From NCBI RefSeq assembly GCF_024323335.1, contig NC_066585.1, forward strand, positions 342,489,346 to 342,553,345: a stretch of DNA of 64,000 nucleotides, read 5' to 3'. The notes under the pieces were generated by a model, which saw only the letters and a program-made list of their open reading frames with translations, made no database searches and was not told the origin of the DNA. Positions 1-10,910 of the stretch are shown here, in pieces (positions within the stretch are counted from its first letter, which is position 1; each line of letters opens with the position of its first letter). A program made the translations under genes and the position numbers. Source of the stretch: Lathyrus oleraceus. Its lineage: Eukaryota; Streptophyta; Magnoliopsida; Fabales; Fabaceae.

Positions 1-834
1 TCGTATCTGAGTTGAAGATCCAAATGGGTCGTACGTTAGACCGTATTGAAGTTGCAGAATCAGCCGTACGTTAGGCTATATCTGAAAAAGGGGTCAGAAT
101 GGATCGTACGTTAGATCGCATCTGAGTTGAAGATCCAAATGGGTCGTACGTTAGACCGTATTGGAGTTGCAGAATGAGCCGTATGTTAGGCTGTATCTGA
201 AGAAGAAAGTAGTCGTACGCTAGACTACACCCCGGAATGTACCGTACGCTAGGCAGTATCTGAGGATTTGAAGATCCAAATGGGTCGTACGTTAGACCGT
301 ATTGGAGTTGCAGAATGAGCCGTACGTTAGGCTGTATCTGAAGAAGAAAGTAGTCGTACGCTAGACTACACCTCGGAATATACCGTACGCTAGGCAGTAT
401 CTGAGGATTTGAAGATCCAAATGGGTCGTACGTTAGACCGTATTGGAGTTGCAGAATGAGCCGTACGTTAGGCTGTATCTGAAGAAGAAAGTAGTCGTAC
501 GCTAGACTACACCCCGGAATGTACCGTACGCTAGGCAGTATCTGAGGATTTGAAGATCCAAATGGGTCGTACGTTAGACCGTATTGGAGTTGCAGAATGA
601 GCCTTACGTTAGGCTGTATCTGAAGAAGAAAGTAGTCGTACGCTAGACTACACCCCGGAATGTACCGTACGCTAGGCAGTATCTGAGGATTTGGAGATCC
701 AAATGGGTCGTACGCTAGACCGTATTGGAATAGTTGAAGGTCAGAATGGATCGTACGTTAGATCGCATCTGAGTTGAAGGAGTCATATGTTGAGCTGAAT
801 CAGAATGAACCGTATGTTAGGCTGTATCTGATAA
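1..834 (-). repeat. Higher-order hairpin array in the 3' UTR of element B
   Basis: Tandem repeat with a 141-bp period: the landmark AGATCCAAATGGGTCG recurs at about 130, 271, 412, 553 and 694. Each 141-bp unit holds four sub-repeats of about 35 bp, each built around a core CGTACGYTAG. The bases next to the core are inverted repeats that differ between sub-repeats: GGTC/GACC, AGCC/GGCT, GTAGTC/GACTAC and an imperfect TACC/GGCAGTA; a GATC/GATC version occurs near 110 and 750. The loop is constant while stems change in a paired way. Tandem repeats in the 3' UTR of pea Ogre elements are known; the covarying stems are what I see here. The array continues beyond the left edge. Confidence 0.9.
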
Positions 835-949
835 TATTTGTTGTATTTGCAGTAAATGTCTGGGATGGGCTTAAAGATGCCACCATTAGGAGGATATCAG
901 AGTGCTTGTCAGAATGAACGTTCATATGGATTATATCTGAGAGATGTAT
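835..949 (-). other. 3' UTR of element B between hairpin array and insertion of A
   Basis: Unique-looking sequence with weak leftovers of the adjacent repeat (TTAGGCTGTATCTG and similar). It ends in TGTAT (945-949), the left copy of the target-site duplication created by element A; the other copy is at 14454-14458. Nothing coding is supported. Confidence 0.7.
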
Positions 950-2498
950 TGTCGCAACCTGAAAAATACAGTGCGCAAAAAAAACAACCGGCGAAAGAAA
1001 AAGATAGAAGAATCGCCACTGTGCGTTATTCATCCCAAAGGAGGGAAAGGAAACGCTCGAAGTAAACCTGAAAAAGGAAAGGACAAGACGGGGTCTCGCA
1101 ACCAAATCTTGGGTTCGGGAGTCGGTTATGCGAAGGGAAGGTATTAGCACCCCTACGCATCCGTAGTACGTTACGGGATCCACTTTTGTAGTTTTCGTCT
1201 AAAGGGTGTGAGTTTATCTTCTGCTGTTTACAAAAAAAAAAGGGTTAAATGAAAATGACTCGCGCGGATGTCGCATCCACTGCATACGTATCTCATCTGA
1301 ATATGAGAATCAGAATCTTCGTAGCTCGGCTTACCTATGGGTTGGGGGATGTGTGCTCGCTAAGACATCGCGTCTTATGCCTACGTATCTCATCTGGAAT
1401 GAGAATCAGAGCAAGCCGTAGTTCGGCTAACTACGAGGTTGTGGATTGGGTTTTGGACGAACGACGTCACTACGCAATCTACCGGATGCTCGACCTTTGG
1501 AGACTTACTCGCCCGTAGTAGAAGGAGTAAACGTGTGTTATGGAGAAGAAAAATCAATGAAGGGTTTGTTTGCATTGTAGGAACGCGCATGCAAAAGGGT
1601 AATGAGGATAAGACCTCATAGCTCTTAACCCTGGACAAAGGAACCTGCATAAAGTAAACACAAAAACATTGCCTCCTATCGAGGTCTTCCAGCTAGGAAA
1701 GCAGTAAAATGCGGGAAAAATGTAAAAGTACCACGCGGATAAAGATCCGAAGTAACAGCAATTAGAGGAATGGGAAACCCTGAGATCCTTCCAAGCTAAC
1801 ATCATCAAAGAAAGTGGGTCAGTACAGGTAATCGGAATGAACCTCCAGGGGTTATCCCACAAATAAAGTGGGAAACCACGCAAGTTATCCCTGCAAAAGT
1901 CATGTGAGCCCTCACAAAAACTCAACAAAAGGGTTAGTGAAACACCATAAGCATTTTTTTCATGGATAACAGTATGGTTTCAGAAACCTCAAACCCTGTG
2001 GCATACACTTCAGAAATCATGTGATTAAACATTCAAGGCATAGGTTTCACCCATTCATAATACATCACACATTTAAAACATTTAAATTGAAGGCGTAAAA
2101 TAATGGGAATAGGGCAAACCTGATTGGAGAGCTTGATTGAAATTGAGTTGCACCCGTGAGGCCCTTCAGGGTTTGGAGGCTGCTCTGAGTTCTCTGTCAG
2201 GTTTCTCTTCAGGTTTTATCCACGGTTTTGTTCCAAGGAAACCTCAGAGTATTTTGCTTCTCTTCCTTTTTCTCAAGTGAAGCCTTGGTATTTGTAGACT
2301 GAATTTCAAGGTTTTGTGGGCTCAAATGAGAGAGACCCAAGTCCAAATTTTTTTATTATATTTTATTTATTTTTTTTGTAAAAAATTTTTTTTTTCGTTT
2401 TTTTTTTTTCCGGATCTAATTCTGATTGACATGATGAAATGCAATATGAAATGCTAAATAAATGCATGAATGAGGAGGGAAAATTTTGGGGTGTTACA
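950..2498 (-). repeat. 3' LTR of element A
   Basis: 1549-bp LTR, bounded by TGTCGCAACC at 950 and GGTGTTACA ending at 2498, and matching 12868-14453 throughout. It is 37 bp shorter than its partner, mostly through the AT-rich stretch at 2345-2410. The TATA box position (2289-2298, sense TCTACAAATA) carries a T-to-C change against TCTATAAATA in the 5' LTR, so this copy has probably lost promoter function. The small ORFs in it also occur in the other LTR but show no known domain, so I do not call them genes. Confidence 0.95.
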
Positions 2499-2510
2499 GC
2501 TGCCCCTATT
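2499..2510 (-). other. Polypurine tract of element A
   Basis: Sense AATAGGGGCAGC lies directly before the 3' LTR start (TGTAAC). Element E has AATAGGGCCAGC at the same place. This is where plus-strand DNA synthesis is expected to start. Confidence 0.85.
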
Positions 2511-2649
2511 CAATCATCAGCTAAACCGAGTAGGATGAAAGCGAATAGCTTATCAGACAAACGGGGTGAGCTGTGATTGAATACCAAAGACAGACCGAAA
2601 ATTTGCGCTCCGAGAACACCACAAAAACGCGGAAATACACCGTGCTGTT

Positions 2650-3520
2650 TATTTTTCTTCCGATCCTCTGGCTTAATCTGGAGTTTCGATCCTCTGGCTG
2701 AACCTATACTCAATTTAGTCCTCTGGTTGGATATTAATTTTGATCCTCGGGCTGGATACGATTTTGATCTTCTGGCTAGATCTTCTTCGATCTTCTGGCT
2801 AGATCTCCTCCGTTTCGATACTCTGGCTGAATCTATTTCCTTTGATTCTCTGGCTGAATCTACTTCGATCTTCTGGCTAGATCTGAATTGTTGCGATTTT
2901 CGATCTTCTGGCTAGATCTTCTTTGTTTCGATTCTCTGGCTGAATCTACTTCGATCTTCTGGCTAGATCTGGATTGTTTTGATGATAAATTCCCGTCATT
3001 AGGATCCCGCATCTGAGGCATGCGCTGGTTGACCCTCTTTTGAAATCTACACCCAACCTTCATATTAGATATGCAGCTTCGAGAATATTCCACTTTTGGG
3101 CTTCGTACATATTCTTCGGGCTAGAACATGTTGTAACGACTCCTCAATTAGACTTGGGCTTGCTGGGGAAATAAAGCTTGTAGGCGACTTCACTGGGGAA
3201 TCTTCAAATTGAGCCTTAGGCTGGCTCACTGGAACACGATTCTCAGGCTGGCTCACTGGAACACGATTCTCAGGCTGGCTCACTGGAACACGATTCTCAG
3301 GCTGAATCTTCGAAATGACCCTCAGGCTGGATCACTGGAACACGATTCTCAGGCTGAATCTTCAAAATGATCCTCAGGCTGGATCACTGGAAAACGATTC
3401 TCAGGCTGAATCTTCAAAATGACCCTCAGGCTGGATCACTGGAAAACGATTCTCAGGCTGAATCTTTAAAACGACCCTCAGGCTGGATCACTCACGCTTG
3501 ATCCTCTGGCTGGATCTCAT
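2650..3520 (-). repeat. Mini-hairpin array in the 3' UTR of element A
   Basis: Dense repeats of a 17-base motif: five-base stem, seven-base loop TCWGGCT (plus strand), five-base stem. Stem pairs seen are GATCT/AGATC, GATTC/GAATC and GATCC/GGATC, all complementary, plus a few imperfect ones such as GATAC/GAATC. The part 3270-3500 is organised as 52-bp units with two hairpins each (landmarks at 3325, 3377, 3429, 3481); 3220-3300 as shorter units. 2670-2990 is less regular, and 3000-3190 is mostly unlike the array. Same relative place as the arrays of B and E: just before the polypurine tract. Confidence 0.9.
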
Positions 3521-4702
3521 GACCTTGGTTGTAAAGTAATTCTTCAGTCTGCTTGGAAGAAACTGTTTATCAGCTTATGTGTATGCTTGATATGATATGC
3601 ATGCAAATGCAAATGTTATGCACGGTGTAAAAAAAAATCTGCTTGGGGAAGCAAACTCCGGTAGGGAACAGATCGCTGTATCAATCCTTGAATGCTCTGT
3701 GGGGAATGATCCGTCTGCCGGGACCAATGAGCCACCAAAAATAAATTGGCTGCTTGAAAAGTTGACCTTGCGGGGGGAGTATCAACTATGGAAACTTTGT
3801 TCGGCGAGGCTCTGTGAGGAGAGTCTGTGGGGAAAACACTTCTTGGGGAAATGTCGTAGGAAACGGCCTTTGCTGGGGATATGAACTTGCTAATCGCCCT
3901 CAAGCTGGGGATTAACAAATCTGTTAAAAATAATCTGCTGGGGAATGAGATGAACACTGGGAACGCCACCCTCTCATCTGTTGGTTATGCAACCACTCCG
4001 ATGTTGCTAGGAAGATACAGTCTGACACTGTCAACTCCACTGGGGATATATAGTCTGGATACTGTCAACTCTACTGGGGATAGACAGTCTGGATACTGTC
4101 AACTCTGTTGGGGAACATGCTCTGCTGAGGAGAGACTTTGTCAACCGCTTGGGGATAAGGATTCATGACTTGGCATCCGGTTCCTGTGGCCTGCAACCAA
4201 AAATACACGTATGCCTCGGGGGAATTACTCGGTTTGAATTCACCGTTTGGGATTAAGCACATTCAAAGCAATTTTAAATGTTTTCCTGTGAAAATCATCT
4301 GCAAAAGCCACCATTATGTTCATATGCAATATGTTTTATCAAAAATTCGGACATTTTTGCAAACAAACTGATAAATGAAAAATAAAGAGGCTATTTAACT
4401 GAATTATTCGACTCTTAATGGGGAGGAAATTTGTGCCAGGAATAGGCGAGGGTATCAGGAAGCTGATCCCTGAAAAGAGGTGATCGCTATAAAAAGAGAA
4501 CTATCCTAATGACAACGGGGATACGGGGTCCCACTGAGTTTCGACTCTGCTATGACTCGTATGTCCTCAAGACGCTCTGCTCATCTTGCTTTCTGAAGTG
4601 GATGATTAGTCGATCTTTAACCTTCGAAGATTGCCGGATTGAATGAAACGGTGATATAACACTGATGAACTCAGATCACAGTCATTCGCTTATTCCCTAA
4701 CT
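3521..4702 (-). other. 3' UTR of element A with PBS-complementary motifs
   Basis: Non-coding stretch between the hairpin array and the post-integrase hairpins. Between 3630 and 4160 the plus strand repeats the motif CTGCTGGGGA and variants (for example near 3640, 3872, 3906, 3940, 4052, 4077, 4108, 4150). The best copy, near 4100, reads ACTCTGTTGGGGAAC. In the sense RNA these are TCCCCAGCAGAGT-like, so they are complementary to the 3' half of the element's own PBS. A tandem repeat built on TCTGGATACTGTCAACTC lies at 4030-4110. From 4170 to 4702 I see nothing distinctive. Confidence 0.75.
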
Positions 4703-4912
4703 TTTTCCTGGATCGCCCCCTTTTCGGGTTTTCAATCCATCGGGATACCCATTTTTGCCTGAGCCGCCCTTTTGGGTTTTCGACTCACCGGGTGTACATA
4801 TTCTTTTCATTCTTTATCCCTAACTTTTGCCTGAACCTTTTCTCTTTTTTTTTTGGTTCGTCGGGATGCCCTTTTTTTGCCCGGACTATTCTTTTTATCG
4901 TCCAGCGGGTCT
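4703..4912 (-). other. Post-integrase tetra-hairpin block of element A
   Basis: Starts a few bases after the integrase stop codon (4916-4918). In sense it holds four inverted repeats: CTGGAC/GTCCGG, CGAACC/GGTTC, GAGTCG/CGGCTC (with inner CCC/GGG) and GGATTG/CGATCC (with inner CCC/GGG). Most are followed by a GGCAAAAA-like run. Elements B (15330-15513) and E (49989-50200) carry the same four units in the same order, with paired base changes in the stems. Likely a structured RNA; function unknown. Confidence 0.8.
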
Positions 4913-4915
4913 ATT

Positions 4916-6184
4916 TTATGCGAAGTATTTTTTTTTAACTGCGTCTGAGTTAATAGGGGACGGGAATCCTTCGCCATTCATGGTTGTTAGCATCAAAACT
5001 CCGCCATAGAAAATCCTTTTAACCACGTACGGACCCTCATAGTTCGGTGTCCATTTGCCCCTGTGATCTATGTTGGGAGGAAGAAATATTTTGAGTACCA
5101 ATTCCCCGACTTGATACCCCCAAGGGCGCACTTTCTGACCAAATGCTTTCTTCATTCGTCTCTGACCGAGATACGTCAATTCTGGGTACGTAGTTCCAGC
5201 ATAGCACCATTTCCTGTTGGTTTGATTGATGACCAAAGCTGAATCCCCGTATACATCCAAGGTTTTAATCTGTATATTGACGGCTTCCTCAAGTCTTAGG
5301 ATACAAGCTTCGTATTCGGTTTCATTGTTGGTGCAGGGAAAAGTTATTCTGGCACCAAATGGCATATGAACCCCCTTCCGGTGTGATTAACACTATACCA
5401 ACTCCGCGACCATTGACGTGGACCGCCCCATCAAACATCATAACCCATTTGGATTCAGGGTCAGGCCCCTCCTCCGGGAGTGGTTCCTCTCAATCTTTCG
5501 ATTTGAGAAACATGATGTCCTCATCAGGAAAGTCAAACCTCATAGGTTGGTAATCATCAATCGGTTGCTCTGCAAGATAGTCTGACAAGACACTTCCCTT
5601 GATGGCTTTTTGTGAAGTGTATTGGATGTCATACTCTGTCAGTATCATTTGTCACCTAGTAACCTTTCCGGTAAGTGATGGCTTTTCAAAAATATACTTG
5701 ACTGGATCCATTTTTGATATCAATAGAGTCGTGTGAGTCAACATATACTGTCTTAGTCGGCGAGCAGCCCATGCCAAAGCGCGGCAAGTTTTCTCGAGCA
5801 ATGAGTATCTTTGTTCACAGTCGGTAAACTTTTGCTAAGGTAGTATATTGCATGCTCTTTTCGACCTGACTCGTCATGCTGACCGAGCACACAACCCATT
5901 GACCTTTCTAACATAGTCAAGTACATGATCAACGGTCTTTCCTCTCGGCCTGTAGACTGGCCCCGATCTTGATCTCTTTCTTGTCGTCTTCGGTACCAAC
6001 GTTGATGGTCTCAACCACCTCCTGATAAGGTGTAATAGCTCGGTCCTCCTATTTCAACAATCTGGCTAACCCTTCAGGCAATTCACAATCTTCCTCAGCC
6101 CCTTCTTCGGCTTGATAGATAGGATTGTCGAAGTCATACTTAGCCATAACAGTGTTGTTAGCAGTGAGATCCGAGTGGTCGGCT
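4916..6184 (-). pseudogene. pol: Remnant pol of element A (RT and integrase cores deleted)
   Basis: Begins after a probable splice acceptor (sense TGCAG/AGCC at 6185/6184) with the peptide YDFDNPIYQAEEG found at the start of pol in B and E. An in-frame TAG lies at 6049-6051. Near 5945 the sequence jumps from the region before RT to the connection domain (start of the degenerate RNase H, LIMYLT), removing the RT palm with its YVDD motif. The second RNase H follows (NNETEYEACI, VYGDSALVINQ). Near 5165-5215 a second jump goes straight to the integrase C-terminal domain (GKWTPNYEGPYVV), removing the HHCC finger and the D,D-35-E core. It ends KKKYFA at 4916. The product cannot replicate or integrate; A depended on proteins in trans. 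Confidence 0.88.
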
Positions 6185-6456
6185 CTGCATGATGGAGGAT
6201 CATGCTTTACCTTAGAATGAGAGATTTTTTTTTGAAAGAAAGGAAAAACGAAAAAAGAAACATTGCCATTTTTTTTTGTAAGAAGTAAAAAAAACTGAAA
6301 GAAAGAGAACACAAAATTGTTTGCAAAAGCCGTCCTTTATTGATGATAAAAATAATTGCGAAACGTAACTAAATGGATGGCCCTACAAATGAGCCATTAC
6401 ACCTTGGGCAAAGTGTAAGACTTTATTATGCATGTAATAAAGGAAAACAATAAAAA
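6185..6456 (-). other. Probable intron between gag-pro and pol of element A
   Basis: Non-coding gap between the gag-pro stop and pol. A T-rich tract in sense is followed by TAAAGCATGATC and an AG acceptor at 6186-6185. Ogre elements are known to splice a short intron here to join gag-pro to pol. The donor was not located. Confidence 0.55.
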
Positions 6457-9400
6457 TCACTCTTTCAGCAGAGTAACCCGGACGGTTTTTTCAGACGACC
6501 AATTGTCGAGCTTTTCTCCCGGGACACACGGGAGAATCCAGCTATCTAAGTCACAGTCACTGTCAGCCTTATCTTCATCTGCAACATTGACGATGTGGGG
6601 GGAAACCAAACCCCCGCTGGAGAGAGCACCGGTTTCATTCTTCTGAGATCCTGGAGCATACCCCAATCCAAACTTGTCTTCTTTGATGACTGGCTCCACA
6701 AATTTGCCCCAGCCTTGGGCATTACCAGCTTTAACCACTTTGACAGCTTGCTTGTATGAAGAGATAGAAGTCCCGACCTTCTCAAACTCAGGTGAAAAGA
6801 CAGCTTCGGGCGCGACCTCATTGATGTTTGTAGTTTCGAAGCCCTGACACAGCATCTCATGCATCTCGCCGTCCATCTCTACATACTTAAATGTAGACAG
6901 GTGGCTAACAAAAATATCCTCTTCACCACATACAGTGACGATCTGACCTTCTAGTTCATATTTGAGCTTCTGGTGGAGGTTAGAAGTAACAGCACCGGCA
7001 ACATGAATCCAAGGCCGACCTAGCAGACAGCTGTAGGCAGGCTGGATATCCATCACATAAAAGGTGCTCTTGAACACCTGCGGTCCAATCTTAACTGGTA
7101 ACTCAACTTCGCCAAAAACAGCTCTCTTAGAGCCATCAAAAGCCCTCACAACTAAGTTACTTGGCCTCAGGATGATGCCATCGCAATCCAACTTCATTAA
7201 GGCTTTCTTTGGAAGAACATTCAGAGAAGAGCCTGTATCAACCAAAACATGGGAAAGCACCACCCCTTTGCACTCCATTGTGATATGCAAGGCTTTGTTG
7301 TGATTCTTGCCCTCAGGTGTCAGGTCATTATCGGTGAAACCTAGCCCTCGGCTAGCGTTTACATTGGAAACTACCGACTCCAGCTGGTTAACAGTTATCT
7401 CCGGTGGAACATAGGCCATATTCAGTACTTTCAACAAGGCTGCTCTGTGCGCCTCAGAGCACAGCAATAGTGAGAGAATGGAGATCTTTGAGGGTGTCTG
7501 ATTTAGCTGGTCGACTACCTTGTAGTCACTTTCTTGATAATCCTCATAAACTCATCCACTTCCTTCTCGAATGCGGTCTTAGGAGGATCTTCCTCAGTAG
7601 TAACCTCTTCGGTGGATACCTGTTTCCCTTTAGCCTTGGCAGCTGCCTCGGCTTCAGTATTCGCGCGTAATGTTGATGGTGCAAATAGGCGTCTACTGTG
7701 AGTGAAGCCACCAACCCCTCCAACATTGTCTACAGCGGAGCTACCAATGTCAATGTCTTCTTCGTTAACTTTCTGCCCCTGGCAGTAGATATCAGCCCCA
7801 TAGTGCCACGGGATAGCACTGTCTTTCTCATACGGAACAGGTCCTGGTACCGTGATGGTGATTGGACCAACCAAAGTCGGTTGAGGGCTGTCAGAGTAAA
7901 TTGTGACTGGTGCTGAACTTTCGATGTTCACCGCTGCTGGTTCTGTACTTTCTGGGAAATATATTGTTGTCGGAGCGAGTCTCTCGGGAACATATATTTC
8001 TTCAAGAGTGAAATAAAACGTCACCGTCGATACATCATTCTTCACCGGACGGGCCTGATCGAACTGAAGACAACCTTCATCTATCAGCTGCTGAATACCC
8101 CTTCTCAAACTGTCACATCCATTTTCGCAGCTTGACAATTTCTGCATTCTTCCCCACAGCCCGGGAAAATCTGTCCTTTCAGAAGTCGGTCTTTAACCAC
8201 CGATAGCGAAGTCTTCACCTTAGTCACATCAGAAACCAAATTCAAAGTTTCCCCACTATCAACAACATTAATCCTCTGTCCGCCGTGAGCCGGCATCGGG
8301 TTCTGGATAACATTAGGCACCGGAGCAAAATTGATAGCCTGGGCATCTCTCAAATCTTGTACCTTTAACTGGAGAGCCTTGCAATCATCTGTAGTATGTC
8401 CAGGTGCGTTGGAGTGAAAAGCGCATCTGGCGTTGACATCATAACCTCTAGGAAAATTATTGGGATCGATTGGTGGGGCCAGAGTTCTCAATGTAACCAG
8501 ATTCATGTCAATCAGCTTGGGAAGTAATACTGAATAAGGCATTGGGATTGGCTCGATGACCCGGTCCATCTGCCTTGGACGTTGTTGATAGTGTCTCTAC
8601 TGACCCGAATTACCTCCTTGTTGTTGATTGTTGTACCTGGGTTGTTGTTGCGGATGATATTGCGGTTGAGGAACAGGTGTTGGAATAGTGACTGTGGCCA
8701 CTTGATCTTGATAATAATTAGGACGTCCTTTACTCCTGCCTCTGCCGGTATACACAACGCTTGCCTCGCCTTCTTTTCTTCGCTGACCGTTACCAGCAAA
8801 CGGTCTCTTGGGACCTGATGGGTTGGAAACACTATTGTCTTGAATTCGGCCCATCTTCAACAGACTCTCGATTCTTTCTCCAGCAATTACTATCTCTGCA
8901 AAGCTGATTGACGGGCAAGCAGCCAATCTCTCAATATAATTGCCTTGAAGAGTGTTCATGAACATGTCCGCCATCTCCCTTTCAGACATAGGGGGTTGGA
9001 CGGACGCAGCAATCTGTCTCCAACGCTGAGTGTAACACCCTTCTAAAATACCCCAATAATTAATTAAATCAACAAAATATAAATCAGAGTAAGTATGCAA
9101 TTAAGGGTGTCACACTTGACACTTCACACCATGTTCCAAAATATCTGGTCATACTCATTTATTTATCAAAATAAAACATTGCACAATACACAGCGGATAG
9201 AGATCTATCAATCATGCAAACCATGTAACACATTACATGTAAGATCATTCAACAACCAACAATGAAAATAAGGTAAAACATCCCGTCCCGATGTTACATC
9301 TACCAGAGCATGACCCACTAAGGAACTACACTAGACTCCAAGTACTAGCTTCTACTCAATCACTGCTCGTTACCTGAAAAATAGTTGTAAGGGTGAGTTC

Positions 9401-10195
9401 CTCAATCGATATAATAAGCATTATAAAATATCATGTAATGTTAAGTAAATTAACACATTTCATCACCCTAATCATAACACATATTCAGCAACGACAATAT
9501 CAACTCATAATCATCATCATCATCATACTCAACTCAACACAACCACAAAACACACGTATAATATTGGAATACATCCATTCATATTATACGCCATACATAC
9601 ATTATGCAATGAGACTCCATGCATGCGGTACCGACTATTCGTGAACATATAGTTCAACCTCACCGATCAAATCCAGATACGGCTACCAAGCTCACTAGTC
9701 CCACTCATTTGAGACCTAGTGACTCACTCACTAATTCCTCACCATGGGAATTAGCTACCACCCCAAGGGCTATGCTATGCACGCTAATCACCTAGCATGC
9801 AAACATCAACAACAATCCAAAATAATTCACTCACTAATTCCTCACCATGGGAATTAGCTACCACCATAAAGGCCACAATATGCAAGCTAAATCACTTAGT
9901 CATGCAACGTCAACAACAATCCAAAATGGACATATGCTCACACTCTAAGCCATAAAACAGTCCATTCCACATAATACATACATTCACAGCATTATGCATA
10001 CAATCATACATCATCAGCATATTATCACAAAATCATATCATGTCATGCCAATTAATAATCACAGTATTAGCACACTCTACTAATACCTATACTGCTCAAA
10101 ACAACGGGAAATGATCCCTACTATATCATACATCAGCCAAATTACATTACTCAGCTGAACAACCAAAAACTGCATAACAACAGCCCAGAAAAATC

Positions 10196-10440
10196 ACAAA
10201 TCTGCCCATACGCGTATTGCATAGTCCCATACGCGTATGGCCCATCTCCTGACCAAATCCCATACGCGTAACACCATCTCATACGCGTATGCTACGCGTA
10301 CCACTTCCCCATACGCGTACCAACAGAGACCAAACCACGTTCAAAACATCATCTTCCTCATCCATACGCGTATTGCCTAGTGCCATACGCGTACCAGACC
10401 ATCTCATACGCGTATTGCCTAGTGCCATACGCATATGACC
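10196..10440. repeat. Cluster of ATACGCGTAT palindromes in solo LTR F
   Basis: Roughly ten copies of CATACGCGTA or longer forms, several being perfect 10-12-base palindromes with a central CGCG. Spacing is irregular, about 15-55 bp. No coding role. Confidence 0.9.
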
Positions 10441-10902
10441 AGAAACCAGAATTCCAGATCTGCTATGGTTTTCTCTGCTACGAGATTCTCAGATCCAACC
10501 TTCCACATTCCAATTTTTACACAACATTCAATCATATTGTCTAACACAGATCATACTCTAATCGATTTCACAAATTCTAACATTATTCCATCTAATCCTT
10601 ACGAATTTTCCTTCAACCATAATCCAAATTTCGTTCATCCAATACTTCACAAATTTCAGCATACATCATTCTAATCAGAGTCAAATCAATGGTTTATCAC
10701 TACCCATTACATGTTATCCCATAATACCCATTAAACGATGATAAACCCCCCTTACCTGAGTTAATCCGGCAAATCCTTTAGCTTCAAGCTTTTCCCTTCT
10801 TCAAGCCTCGTTCTCTTGCTCTTCCTCTTTGCCTCTTTCTCACTTCTGTCGCTTCTCTGGTTTCACGTGAAAAAAAACCCTTCTTTACCAAATGGAACTC
10901 TC

Positions 10903-10910
10903 TTTATATA
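10903..10910 (-). promoter_or_regulatory. TATA box of solo LTR F
   Basis: Sense TATATAAA followed by GAGAG, about 125 bp from the presumed LTR start, a usual place for plant gypsy LTR promoters. Confidence 0.55.

Noticed and set aside
1..834. CRISPR-like array (regular repeats)
   Set aside because: The whole 141-bp unit is repeated including the spacers; eukaryotic retrotransposon context.
1..949. Assigning the left hairpin array to element A
   Set aside because: A ends at 950 with a TG/CA terminus and duplication TGTAT; the array lies outside it and fits the missing 3' UTR of B.
800..1183. 127-codon ORF crossing the LTR boundary of A
   Set aside because: Runs from B 3' UTR into the LTR of A; composition of two unrelated sequences, no domain.
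1554..1928. 124-codon ORF present in both LTRs of A
   Set aside because: Duplicate only because LTRs are copies; antisense of a similar stretch in E LTR and no coding signature.
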